Positions 15,432 to 22,944 are shown, numbered from the stretch's first letter. The stretch is 29,733 nucleotides of DNA from an uncultured Oscillospiraceae bacterium (GCA_910587995.1 CAJUNS010000032.1:1-29733); one strand, 5' to 3'. The notes: generated by a model from the letters alone, not told the origin. Numbers and translations are program-made.

Positions 15432-15445
15432 GTTTTGCGCAAAAC
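15432..15445. promoter_or_regulatory. 14-bp perfect palindrome
   Basis: GTTTTGCGCAAAAC is a perfect palindrome with a central CG, the general look of LacI-type operators. It lies 55 bp after the isomerase stop and before the terminator, with no promoter recognised next to it, so its role is unclear. Confidence 0.35.
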
Positions 15446-15507
15446 CAGTTCCCCGGCAGAATGCGGAACCGGTGTAAAGCATAGAGAGAAGCCATACTAA
15501 ATGAAGA

Positions 15508-15549
15508 AGCCATCCGTCACAAGGGGCCAACTGGTGACGGGTGGCTTTT
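15508..15549 (+). terminator. Rho-independent terminator after isomerase gene
   Basis: A 13-bp stem (AGCCATCCGTCAC / GTGACGGGTGGCT, one U-G pair) with a 13-nt loop is followed by TTTT. It lies about 130 bp past the isomerase stop and is the only good terminator there. Confidence 0.8.
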
Positions 15550-15691
15550 CGCGCTGCCCCTTGTGGGGGCTGGATGCTTCTAAAAGCTCCGGCTAGGGCT
15601 CATCATACACGAAATAAAGGCCAGTTGCGGTGCGCAGCGGGCGCTTCTCCTTTTGAAAGCCAAAGGGAGTGTCCGTTGCGGAGATCTTTTC

Positions 15692-15722
15692 GTGTTCCCC
15701 CGCCCGTAGGGCGGGGGAACAC
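15692..15722. repeat. 14-bp perfect hairpin with 3-nt loop
   Basis: GTGTTCCCCCGCCC and GGGCGGGGGAACAC are perfectly complementary arms around GTA. There is no T-run, so it is not a standard terminator. It lies about 50 bp upstream of the promoter of the glycosidase operon and may be a dispersed repeat or an insulator-like structure. Confidence 0.6.
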
Positions 15723-15769
15723 AGATGATTATCTCTGTGGTTGGGACGCTCCCAAAGCCAAACCCCCTA

Positions 15770-15797
15770 TTGACAAATAACCAGAAAGGAATATAAT
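15770..15797 (+). promoter_or_regulatory. Sigma-A promoter of GH36-like operon
   Basis: TTGACA (15770-15775), a 16-bp spacer and TATAAT (15792-15797) give a start near 15804, about 50 nt before the glycosidase ATG. An 18-bp palindrome lies just downstream. Confidence 0.85.
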
Positions 15798-15823
15798 AGA
15801 GCTATGGACGTATATAAAATAGA

Positions 15824-15841
15824 GGTTCTTATATAAGAACC
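15824..15841. promoter_or_regulatory. 18-bp perfect palindrome, candidate IclR operator
   Basis: GGTTCTTATATAAGAACC is perfectly palindromic and sits about 20 nt after the predicted transcription start and 14 nt before the glycosidase ATG, a roadblock or repressor position. The word TATAAGAAC recurs in the leader of the iclR gene (20363-20371), pointing to that regulator as the binder. It could also fold as an RNA hairpin over the ribosome site. Confidence 0.6.
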
Positions 15842-15855
15842 AAAAGGGGGTCTTT

Positions 15856-17871
15856 ATGGAAATGAACTGCAAATCGTTCCAAGAAAAGCATTGGGAATTG
15901 TCAAGCGGCGGCGTCACTGCGGTAATCCAGTGGAAAGGGGGCCAGCTGTCGCTAAAGGCCAAAGGTCCAGCGCCAGGGATGGACTTCCAGCTTTCCCCCC
16001 TCAGCGCCATTGCGGCGTCCGGGGTCAGGCAGTCCTGGGACCGGCTCATCCAAAGCGAAACGCGCGGGGGGCCGGGGGAGAGCGCAAGCCTGGATATAAC
16101 CGTGGAAAACACCCAAGGCACGCTGCGCCTGACCCAACAGATTACCGCTTATCCGGACCATCCCTTTCTCCACGTCAGCGGGACGGTGGAGAACACCGGC
16201 GGCCAAGAGGCGCTGATAGATGGCTGCGACATGCTTACCCTTCTGCCCGGGTGTGAGCCTCCTCTGGCGCTGTTTCATGTGGGGCAGTTCAGCGCCAAGT
16301 ATGCCCATGACTTCTTCCGGCCCATAACCGCGCGGCTGATTGCCGGCCGGGCGCCCCATGAGATACGCATGGGCTCTTTTCCCTCTATGTATTGGGAGCC
16401 AACCAGCTGCGCCTGGTTTGCGCTGCTCCCGGAGCGGAGGGAGGGATGGTTTGACCAGCCGCCCGAAAATGCCGGGGGGCTGGTCTGCGGCATTGAGTTC
16501 AATGGAAAAAGCAGGGTGATTGCCGGAGCCGCGAGGGGCGCAGGGGAGATCATCAGCAGGATTGACGCCCTGCGCCACAGCTTAAAGCCCGGCGCGCGCT
16601 TTGAGATACCCGGCGTGTTTCTGGGGCGCTTTGAGGGCGGATGGGACGAGGCTGGGTACGCGTCCCAGCGCTTTGCGCGGAGCCATGTGCATCCCCCTGT
16701 GCCGGACGCCCGGTACCCATGGGCGCAGTACAACTCCTGGGCATATGAGCAGGATATTTGTGAGGAGCAGCAGCTGCGCGCCATTGACCGCTGCGGGCAG
16801 CTTGGGCTGGAGCTTGCGGTGCTGGACCTGGGCTGGGCCAAAAGCATAGGCGACTGGCAGCCCGACCCGGTGAAGTTTCCCCGTGGCTTAAAGCCGCTGG
16901 CGGAGCGGGCCAGATCCTACGGCATGCGCTTTGGCGTGCATGTTGCGCTGGCGCAGTGCGGCTTTGAGGCCCCTGTGGCCAGCGAGCATCCGGACTGGCT
17001 CATACACCAGAAGGTGGATTATTACGGAGCGGCGCCCTTGTGCCTGGGACACGCCCCCTGCCGGGAATGGCTGGTGGAGGCGCTTTCCAGGCTGGTGGAG
17101 GAAGAGGGCGTGGACTATATTGTGCAGGATGGAGAGGATATGGTGAAGCAGTGCTGGTGCGAAACCCATACCCATGGGCTTGGCGACAGCAACTACTCCA
17201 ACTCACAATACGGCCTGGACCTGGTGCTGCGCGCCCTTAGGGAGCGGCATCCAAACCTGGTTATTGAAAACTGCGAGGATGGCGGCTGCATGATGACCTA
17301 CAAAATGGCGCGCCTTTACCACACCAGCATTACGGTGGACAATATTGACGCATACTCTACCCGCCAGGGCATTTTCGGCGCGTCGTACCCGTTTTCCCTG
17401 CGGTACAGCGTGCGCTACATGCAGGACAGCCCGACCAGATATACCCTGTACAGCTCCATTTTTGGCGGGCCGCTGATTTTAATGCACAGGGTGACGGACT
17501 GGACGGACGAGCAGTTTGAGGAGACCAAGGGCGCGGTGGCCCTTTACAAGAGGCTGCGCGAAATAACCCGGGAGGGGAAGGTCTACCACCTGCTCCGGCC
17601 GGACCATAATATTCCCGGGGGCGGCTGGGGCTGGGACGCCATACAGTCTGTGACGGAGGATCAGGCAAAAAGCGTTTTAATGGCCTACCGCGCCCAGGGC
17701 GGCCCGGAGGAAAAGCGCTTTTACCCCAGGGGGCTGGAACCGGAGCGCGTATACCGGGTCTCATATGGGGAAAGCGAGGGCTTCGCCGCCGGAGCGGAAC
17801 TGGAGCGGGAGGGAATCCTGCTGGCTTTGCCGGAATTTGGGGCGGAGGCGGTCCTGCTGGAAGGGCAGTGA
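15856..17871 (+). CDS. GH36-like (alpha-galactosidase clan) glycosidase
   Basis: This 671-residue protein has an N-terminal beta-sandwich (about 1-280), a TIM barrel (about 285-590; SWAYEQDICEEQQ, LAVLDLGW, GMRFGVHVALAQCG) and a C-terminal beta domain. This is the layout of GH36/clan D alpha-galactosidases. The catalytic motifs diverge. The usual nucleophile strand KWD reads YIVQDGEDM (D425, D428). The usual acid/base motif CSSGGGRFD reads ENCEDGGCMM (E471-M480), lacking the R and final D. Substrate is therefore uncertain: a different alpha-glycoside or a distinct mechanism is possible. There is no signal peptide, so it is intracellular. First gene of an operon with an epimerase-like gene and an SDR, preceded by an 18-bp palindrome. 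Confidence 0.8.
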   Translation: MEMNCKSFQEKHWELSSGGVTAVIQWKGGQLSLKAKGPAPGMDFQLSPLSAIAASGVRQSWDRLIQSETRGGPGESASLDITVENTQGTLRLTQQITAYPDHPFLHVSGTVENTGGQEALIDGCDMLTLLPGCEPPLALFHVGQFSAKYAHDFFRPITARLIAGRAPHEIRMGSFPSMYWEPTSCAWFALLPERREGWFDQPPENAGGLVCGIEFNGKSRVIAGAARGAGEIISRIDALRHSLKPGARFEIPGVFLGRFEGGWDEAGYASQRFARSHVHPPVPDARYPWAQYNSWAYEQDICEEQQLRAIDRCGQLGLELAVLDLGWAKSIGDWQPDPVKFPRGLKPLAERARSYGMRFGVHVALAQCGFEAPVASEHPDWLIHQKVDYYGAAPLCLGHAPCREWLVEALSRLVEEEGVDYIVQDGEDMVKQCWCETHTHGLGDSNYSNSQYGLDLVLRALRERHPNLVIENCEDGGCMMTYKMARLYHTSITVDNIDAYSTRQGIFGASYPFSLRYSVRYMQDSPTRYTLYSSIFGGPLILMHRVTDWTDEQFEETKGAVALYKRLREITREGKVYHLLRPDHNIPGGGWGWDAIQSVTEDQAKSVLMAYRAQGGPEEKRFYPRGLEPERVYRVSYGESEGFAAGAELEREGILLALPEFGAEAVLLEGQ

Positions 17872-17901
17872 GAGAAAGAGAACATCCATGGAGGTGCTGT
17901 G

Positions 17902-18837
17902 ATGATAACAGAGCGGACAGAGGGAAAAACAAAGCTGCTCTCCATGCGGAGCAGGCAGCTGCTGGTTGAGTTTGCCCCCCAGGTGGGCGGACGCATGGTC
18001 AAGCTTCAAAATCTGGAAACCGGGCGGCAGTTTTTGTGGAAGAACCCGTCTCTGGATTTGGAGAAGCTCCCCGCGGGCAGCGAATATGACTCGAACTTTT
18101 ATGGGGGCATTGACGAGCTTCTGCCCAACGATATGCCGGAAGAGATCAATGGAGTGGATTTTCCGGACCATGGCGAGCTTTGGACGCTGGCGCTGGACTG
18201 GAAAGAAACGGGAGAGGGGGTAACCCTGTCCGGCAGGCTGCCCCTTTGCGGGCTGAACTATGAGAAGACGTTGGAGCTGGCCCCGGACCGGCCCGAACTG
18301 ATCATCCGGTACCGGATCAGCAACCCAACGGCAAGCGCCAAGCCCTTTTTGTGGAAATTCCACGCCGCGTTGGAGATTGACGAAGGGGATGAAATAATCT
18401 GTCCGGCGGAGACCGCCGTTGTGGCGGATCCCCAATGGTCAAAATGGAAGAGCACAGAGCCCTTTCCGTGGCCAGCGGTACAAGGGCAGCGGGCAGACCG
18501 GATACCGGGCAGGGGCGCGGAGGTGGACTTTTTGTACCTCTATAACCTAAAAACCGGCTGCATGGGCTGGCGGCGGCCTAGGGAGGACGCGGCCTTCGCG
18601 TATTTCTTCGACAAAAATGTGTTTCCCTATTGCTGGTACTTTGCCTCATACGGCGGCTTTTACGGCCATTACACCGCCGTGCTGGAGCCCTGCACCGCCA
18701 TGCCCTGCTCGGTGCGGGAGGCCCATGCCCAGGGGCAGTGCTCCGTGCTGGAAGGGGGAGAGGCGCTGGAAACCACGGTGCGGATATACGCGGGAACCGG
18801 GAGCGGGCTGGAACGCATATGGAAAGGAGCCGAGTAA
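17902..18837 (+). CDS. Aldose-1-epimerase-like (galactose mutarotase fold) protein
   Basis: This 311-residue protein is predicted to have a beta-supersandwich of the galactose mutarotase type (LLVEFAPQVGGRMVKLQNLETGRQFLW near residue 21; GGIDELLPND near 71; YRISNPTASAKPFLWKFHAALEI). It resembles the divergent DUF4432/DUF5107-like branch more than classical GalM, and I cannot point to the catalytic His/Glu pair with confidence. It likely binds a hexose or its anomers released by the glycosidase 30 bp upstream. ATG 17902 is preferred to GTG 17899 because GGAGG (17890-17894) is then spaced 7 nt. SDR gene follows immediately. Confidence 0.65.
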   Translation: MITERTEGKTKLLSMRSRQLLVEFAPQVGGRMVKLQNLETGRQFLWKNPSLDLEKLPAGSEYDSNFYGGIDELLPNDMPEEINGVDFPDHGELWTLALDWKETGEGVTLSGRLPLCGLNYEKTLELAPDRPELIIRYRISNPTASAKPFLWKFHAALEIDEGDEIICPAETAVVADPQWSKWKSTEPFPWPAVQGQRADRIPGRGAEVDFLYLYNLKTGCMGWRRPREDAAFAYFFDKNVFPYCWYFASYGGFYGHYTAVLEPCTAMPCSVREAHAQGQCSVLEGGEALETTVRIYAGTGSGLERIWKGAE

Positions 18838-18838
18838 T

Positions 18839-19591
18839 ATGGACAGAAAGAAGGCGTTGATTTCCGGGGCTGCCTCCGGCATTGGGCGAGCCACGGCGGA
18901 ACGGTTCGCCCGGGAAGGCTGGGACCTGTGCATAACGGACAGAAACGCTCCGGGGCTTTTGTCCGTGTTTCAAGAGCTGCCTGCCGGGGACCATCTGCAT
19001 TGCCCAGGGGACTTTACAGATCCTTTGGCCGTGGCGCGGATTTCGGAGCGGATTGCGGAGAGCTGGGGGCATTTGGACGCGCTGGTAAACTGTGCGGGCG
19101 TGTTCATGAGCGCGGACGCTGTGGAATCGCCCTTGGAGGAGTGGCGCAGGCCCCTGGACATTATGATAAACGGCGCGGTAAACCTAACCCGGGCATGCGT
19201 GCCGAAAATGAAACAGGGCGGGAGAATCATCCATATTACGTCCATACACAGCCAACGGGCGGAAAAGGGCAGCAGCGCCTATGCCATGGCAAAAGCGGCG
19301 GTTGGGCAGTACTGCCGGGGCTTGGCGGTAGAGCTGGCCTGCCGGGGGATACTTGTAAACGCCATAGCCCCAGGCTTTATTGACACGCCCATGGGCATTA
19401 CGGAGGGCGTGAATATTGTGGATACAGAGCCCTTTCGCCGGGATTATGTGCAGGGCCACCACCTGCCCCTCCGGCGCGCGGGCCGCCCGGAGGAGGTGGC
19501 CGGTGTGGCGCTGTTTCTGGCGGGAGAGGACGCCTCCTATATTACGGGCCAGGTTATTACCGTAGACGGAGGGCTGACGGTTACGTTTTAA
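18839..19591 (+). CDS. Short-chain dehydrogenase/reductase
   Basis: This 250-residue classical SDR has the cofactor motif SGAASGIG at 9-16, acidic D34 after beta-2 (suggesting NAD preference), NCAG at 84-87, and the catalytic tetrad N111, S135, Y148, K152 (YAMAK). It ends with the family GQVITVDGG. It probably oxidises a sugar or sugar acid hydroxyl, for example galactose C1 in an oxidative pathway, given the upstream glycosidase and epimerase. ATG 18839 follows AAAGGAG 9 nt upstream; it begins one base after the previous stop, so the three genes form one operon. Confidence 0.93.
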   Translation: MDRKKALISGAASGIGRATAERFAREGWDLCITDRNAPGLLSVFQELPAGDHLHCPGDFTDPLAVARISERIAESWGHLDALVNCAGVFMSADAVESPLEEWRRPLDIMINGAVNLTRACVPKMKQGGRIIHITSIHSQRAEKGSSAYAMAKAAVGQYCRGLAVELACRGILVNAIAPGFIDTPMGITEGVNIVDTEPFRRDYVQGHHLPLRRAGRPEEVAGVALFLAGEDASYITGQVITVDGGLTVTF

Positions 19592-19622
19592 CCGCTTACA
19601 ATATGCGCTCCAGGCGGTTTTT
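19590..19622. terminator. Possible terminator between convergent SDR and iclR genes
   Basis: AACCGC and GCGGTT can pair across an 18-nt loop and are followed by TTT. It overlaps the last codons of iclR because the two convergent genes are only 4 bp apart. Weak on its own. Confidence 0.3.
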
Positions 19623-20342
19623 GGCCTCCAGCAGCGGCTGCTTCATCTGCTCCAGCTCAGAGGGGGACCGCCCAATGGGCACGGAAAGGCTTAACCCCAG
19701 GTAAACGCCGCCAGAGCTTTCCTTAACGGGAACGGCAATGCATTGGATGCCCAAAGAGGACTCCTGGCACTCATAGGCGAAGCCAGTGGCCCGAACCTCC
19801 CGCAGCTGAACCAGAAGCCGCTCCGGCTCGGTAATGGTGTGGGGGGTGATGGGCTGCATCCCGCCCGCGCGGTAGATTTCCCGAACGTCCTCGTCGGACC
19901 TGCCGGACAGCAGGGCTTTTCCCAGCGCGGTGGCATGGGCGGGCAGGCGCTTGCCAATGCTGGAGGACATCTGAATAACCGGCGTGCTGCCGCATTTGCT
20001 TAAGTAGACCACATCCCCGCCGTCCAAGGCGGCCAGATGGGCGGTCTCGCTGACCGTATCCGCCAGCTCCTTCAGCACGTCCTGAGAGTAGAGAAAGAAG
20101 TCGCTGTTCTCAATAAACCGGGATCCGATCTCAAAGGGCTTCATGCCAATGACAAAGCGGCTGTTGGCCCCGCGCTTCACGTAGTTCATGTTGACAAAGG
20201 TTGTCAGCAGGGAGTAGGCGCTGCTTTTCGCCATCTGCATATGCGCGCATATTTCGGGCAGGGTAACGCCCTCGGGCTGTTCGGAGATATATTCCAGTAT
20301 GAGAAGGGCCTTTTCCAGCATCCGGTGATTTCGGATCTCCAT
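19596..20342 (-). CDS. IclR-family transcriptional regulator
   Basis: This 248-residue protein has an N-terminal winged HTH (about 8-65; ILEYISEQPEGVTLPEICAH, then MAKSSAYSLLTTF) and an IclR effector domain (about 75-245) including LPAHATALGKALLSG and ALGIQCIAVPV-like segments. IclR proteins commonly control sugar-acid and aromatic catabolism. ATG 20342 is favoured over GTG 20354 because AAGGTGG lies 8 nt before it. It faces the glycosidase operon and is divergent from the zinc dehydrogenase gene, so it probably controls both. A partial copy of the palindrome at 15824 lies just upstream of its start, suggesting autoregulation. Confidence 0.92.
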   Translation of the reverse strand: MEIRNHRMLEKALLILEYISEQPEGVTLPEICAHMQMAKSSAYSLLTTFVNMNYVKRGANSRFVIGMKPFEIGSRFIENSDFFLYSQDVLKELADTVSETAHLAALDGGDVVYLSKCGSTPVIQMSSSIGKRLPAHATALGKALLSGRSDEDVREIYRAGGMQPITPHTITEPERLLVQLREVRATGFAYECQESSLGIQCIAVPVKESSGGVYLGLSLSVPIGRSPSELEQMKQPLLEAKNRLERIL

Positions 20343-20357
20343 AATCTTTTCCACCTT

Positions 20358-20371
20358 TTCTCTATAAGAAC
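20358..20371. promoter_or_regulatory. Operator-like site in iclR leader
   Basis: TTCTCTATAAGAAC shares nine bases (TATAAGAAC) with the perfect palindrome at 15824-15841, with an imperfect left arm one base shorter. It lies between the iclR -10 and its start codon. Confidence 0.45.
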
Positions 20372-20389
20372 TCTTGCTATTTACCTTAC

Positions 20390-20417
20390 ATTATACCGGA
20401 AAATGGCAAAAAATCAA
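20390..20417 (-). promoter_or_regulatory. Sigma-A promoter of iclR
   Basis: On the minus strand TTGATT (20417-20412), a 16-bp spacer and TATAAT (20395-20390) give a start near 20383, about 40 nt before ATG 20342. No clear plus-strand promoter for the divergent dehydrogenase was recognised in the same gap. Confidence 0.7.
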
Positions 20418-20449
20418 CGTTAAATCATCCTGATAGGGGAGGAAAGCCT

Positions 20450-21484
20450 ATGAAAGCGGCAGTTTGGACAGGCATAAATCAAATTGAAATCCAAGAGGTC
20501 CCGGTTCCAGAGCCGGGACCCGGCGAGGTGCTGGTGAAGGTCCGTTCGGCGGGGGTGTGCCGGACCGACCTGGAGGTGGTCTCGGGAAAGTTTAACTATG
20601 GGCGGCCGCCCCACATTTTGGGGCATGAAATAGCCGGGGAAGTGGCGGCTTTGGGCAAAGGCGCCGCGCGCAGAAGGGTAGGGGAGCGCGTGGTGGTCGA
20701 GACCTCCATTGGCTGCGGCGAATGCCCGGAATGCAGGCGGGGAGACCGGCACCTCTGCGGCAGGATGGAGGAGATCGGCTCGGCGCCCCACCAGGGAGGG
20801 TATGCCCAGTATGTGAAAGCCCCCGAGGAAAATCTGGTGCTTATCCCGGAAAATGTAAGCTTTGACGAGGCGGGGATTGTGGAGAGCGTGGTCTGCCCCG
20901 TGGGCGGCCTGATGCGGTTTGGGGTGCGCTTTGGCGAGACGGTGCTGGTGTACGGGGTGGGCCCTGCGGGCGCGGCTTTCATACAGGGGGCCAAGGCTAT
21001 GGGCGCGGGGAAGGTGATAGCTGTGGCCCGAAACCAGGAGCGCCTGGAACGGGCCGGAAAAATGGGGGCGGATCTGCTCATCTGCTCCGAGACGGAAAAC
21101 GTCCTTCAACGGGTTCTGGAATATACGGGGGGCCGGGGCGCGGACTTGGTCTGTGAAGCGGCGGGCAGCGGGGCCACCACCCGCTCCGCCTTTGCCTGCG
21201 TCAAACGGGCGGGAAGGGTTTTTCTGTACGGCCTGCCGCCCGAGCAGCAGGCCAAGGAATTTTCCAGCCTGGATATTATCATGAAGCAGCTGGAAGTCTA
21301 CGGCATTTTGGGGAATCCCCATGTATGGGAGCCGCTTCTGGACCTGGTTTCCCAGGGGAGGATCAACCTGTTGGACATGGTAGACGCTGTTCTGCCGCTT
21401 TCCAAGCTGCAGGAGGCTTTTGCCTTAATGGACAGCCCAGTGAAAAAGCCGATGAAGGTTGTGGTCCACCCCTGGGAGGACTGA
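20450..21484 (+). CDS. Zinc-dependent alcohol dehydrogenase (MDR, sorbitol/threonine DH-like)
   Basis: This 344-residue medium-chain dehydrogenase has catalytic zinc ligands C37, H59 and E60 (GHE) and structural zinc cysteines C89, C92, C95 and C103 (GCGECPECRRGDRHLC). E145 (VESVVCP) is the usual extra ligand position, and the nucleotide motif GVGPAG is at 169-174. It is the polyol/sugar-alcohol type of the superfamily and should oxidise a sugar or polyol hydroxyl with NAD(P). AGGGGAGG precedes the ATG. It is divergent from iclR and 68 bp upstream of the start of a truncated dehydratase gene, so it probably belonged to a sugar-acid pathway. Confidence 0.92.
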   Translation: MKAAVWTGINQIEIQEVPVPEPGPGEVLVKVRSAGVCRTDLEVVSGKFNYGRPPHILGHEIAGEVAALGKGAARRRVGERVVVETSIGCGECPECRRGDRHLCGRMEEIGSAPHQGGYAQYVKAPEENLVLIPENVSFDEAGIVESVVCPVGGLMRFGVRFGETVLVYGVGPAGAAFIQGAKAMGAGKVIAVARNQERLERAGKMGADLLICSETENVLQRVLEYTGGRGADLVCEAAGSGATTRSAFACVKRAGRVFLYGLPPEQQAKEFSSLDIIMKQLEVYGILGNPHVWEPLLDLVSQGRINLLDMVDAVLPLSKLQEAFALMDSPVKKPMKVVVHPWED

Positions 21485-21552
21485 GCGCTGTGGGGGCGGA
21501 AAGCGCCCGCGGGCCAGCGCGAATTTAAATTGAATTTATAGGAGGACGCTGT

Positions 21553-21593
21553 ATGCGCATAACAGATGTAGAGGCGGTCATCGTCAAACAATA
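21553..21593 (+). pseudogene. 5' fragment of an enolase-superfamily dehydratase gene
   Basis: After a strong site (AGGAGGACGCTGT) an ATG opens MRITDVEAVIVKQ, which closely resembles the N-terminus of mandelate-racemase/galactonate-dehydratase-type enolase-superfamily enzymes. After about 13 codons the sequence becomes AT-rich and the frame runs to a meaningless stop at 21700-21702 (49 codons in all). The remaining 370 or so codons are absent. The family call rests on 13 residues plus context (dehydrogenase upstream, sugar-acid-type cluster), so it is moderate. Confidence 0.5.
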
Positions 21594-21596
21594 TAA

Positions 21597-21659
21597 GGAA
21601 ATCGAAAAGATAACGAAACCTTATTGTCTCGTTATCGTTGGATTAAACAAGATATGTAA
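21597..21659 (+). pseudogene. Possible 3' end of an upstream phage gene
   Basis: From 21597 a frame reads about 20 codons to TAA at 21657-21659 (ending SRYRWIKQDM), immediately before the ribosome site of the first complete phage gene, as expected for the tail of a preceding late gene. An in-frame TAA at 21594-21596 marks the upstream limit. An 8-bp inverted repeat (GATAACGA/TCGTTATC, 21609-21636) lies inside. Product unknown. Confidence 0.35.
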
Positions 21660-21673
21660 GGAGGTGATTGTCT

Positions 21674-22441
21674 GTGGGAGGCTATCAGAATTTTCTTCGT
21701 AGAATGAACGCTGGTGGCAATACTATGCGAAATGAGCAAATTGAAAACTCGTTGCACTTGGTACGACATACTTTCGCAGACGATCCTTCTTATATTCCAG
21801 ATGGGGTACAAGTCTGGAATAGTGAACGAATTTTGCATCCAAGGATTTATCAGGAAACATATCGTTCAACTTCTCCTGAACAGGCACAAATTCAAACGAT
21901 GATACATGAGCCTATTTATAAGGGTGATGTGATTCCTTGGCCTGAACATGGTTATTGGATGTGCCTTGAGGCTAACAATTTACATGGTATTCAGTTTGAG
22001 GGGACTTTACGATTCTGCAATCACTATATAAAATTCTACTCTCCGCTGAATCATGAGATTGTTGAATACCCTGTAAGCATTTTGAACTCTACACAGTATG
22101 GCAGCGGCGAAACTGAGCGTTATGATGATGAATTGAAAATGACGATTGGTACAACGCAGATGCTTATGTACATTACATATGATAAGCACACTATTTTGAT
22201 TGATAATGGTGTTAGGTTTTTGGTTGACCGCAATCAAGTTAATCCTACGGCATACGTTGTCAAACAGGCTGATACTGTATCATATTCAGATGCTAATGAG
22301 CGTGGATTTATTGCGTTCACTTTGTATGAAGATCAGTTTAATCCGAAAGTTGACAACAAAGAATTGATGATTGCAGATTATGTTCCTGATCCCGTTGGAA
22401 CAGGTGCAGAGTTAGAGACAAAGACCGATATGTGGATTTGA
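21674..22441 (+). CDS. Phage late structural protein (neck/head-tail region), unknown family
   Basis: This 255-residue protein begins at GTG 21674, nine nt after AGGAGG; a TTG at 21668 is too close to the site. It has no signal peptide or membrane segment. The sequence is rich in beta-prone and aromatic stretches (HEPIYKGDVIPWPEHGYW; YIKFYSPLNHEIVEYPVSIL). Its position as first of an ordered late module (then a tail-completion-size gene and a tail tube) suggests a head-closure or connector protein. I do not recognise the family with certainty. Its AT-rich composition and T-ending codons contrast sharply with the bacterial genes to the left. Confidence 0.7.
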   Translation: MGGYQNFLRRMNAGGNTMRNEQIENSLHLVRHTFADDPSYIPDGVQVWNSERILHPRIYQETYRSTSPEQAQIQTMIHEPIYKGDVIPWPEHGYWMCLEANNLHGIQFEGTLRFCNHYIKFYSPLNHEIVEYPVSILNSTQYGSGETERYDDELKMTIGTTQMLMYITYDKHTILIDNGVRFLVDRNQVNPTAYVVKQADTVSYSDANERGFIAFTLYEDQFNPKVDNKELMIADYVPDPVGTGAELETKTDMWI

Positions 22442-22452
22442 GGTGAAATGAT

Positions 22453-22944
22453 ATGGCTTTATGCAAAGAATTGACTGAGTACAGAAGCAAGATTATGAAA
22501 TTGCTTTGCAGCGATCAGGAAATTGTAGACCTGATAACTGATACGCCTAATTCTGCAATTCCAGATCGGTCTTTGATGTACAAAAATATTTTTCCATATG
22601 CTTATACTCCTGATGTGACGAAAGATACAAATAATTACATCTGTTTTAGGATTTATATTCCAGAAGTACAAAACAAAACATTTAAAACCGTAAATATTGT
22701 TTTCTATATTTTTTGTCATCAAGATAATATCCGTACCAGTAATGGGCTGCGGCCTGACTTAATTGGAGAAAGATTAGAAACATTGTTTAATGGTTCAATG
22801 GATTTGGGAGTTGGTCGAATGAAGTTGTATGGGATGGACGATATTAGTCCTTCTTCAACCTTTCATGGTATTGCTCTGGAATATACGGTGTCGGAGTTTA
22901 ATCGCCCGACAATTAATGGTGATCCGAGGTCTGGTGCTAAGTAA
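22453..22944 (+). CDS. Phage protein, tail-completion/terminator-like by size and position
   Basis: This 163-residue protein starts ATG after GAGGTGAAATGAT, 11 bp past the previous stop. A helical N-terminus (MALCKELTEYRSKIMKLL) leads into a mixed alpha/beta part with repeated beta strands (NNYICFRIYIPEV; VNIVFYIFCHQDN). Size and place, between the putative connector and the putative tail tube, fit tail terminator or head-tail joining proteins, but no decisive motif is visible. Its stop overlaps the next ATG by one base (TAATG), showing tight coupling. Confidence 0.6.
   Translation: MALCKELTEYRSKIMKLLCSDQEIVDLITDTPNSAIPDRSLMYKNIFPYAYTPDVTKDTNNYICFRIYIPEVQNKTFKTVNIVFYIFCHQDNIRTSNGLRPDLIGERLETLFNGSMDLGVGRMKLYGMDDISPSSTFHGIALEYTVSEFNRPTINGDPRSGAK

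Larger units (their letters stand above)
15377..15769. other. Gene-free, hairpin-rich intergenic stretch
   Basis: About 390 bp with no convincing gene; a plus-strand frame at 15541-15780 crosses the hairpins and the promoter and has low-complexity, unfamiliar translation. Contents in order are a small GGGGC/GCCCC hairpin (15383-15396), a perfect 14-bp palindrome GTTTTGCGCAAAAC (15432-15445), a terminator (15508-15549), and a 14-bp hairpin (15692-15722) followed by an overlapping CACAGA/TCTGTG dyad (15720-15739). Confidence 0.6.

Noticed and set aside
15541..15780. 79-codon plus-strand open frame in the intergenic stretch
   Set aside because: It runs through the terminator tail, the 14-bp hairpin and the -35 box of the next promoter, lacks a ribosome site, and its translation has no recognisable features.
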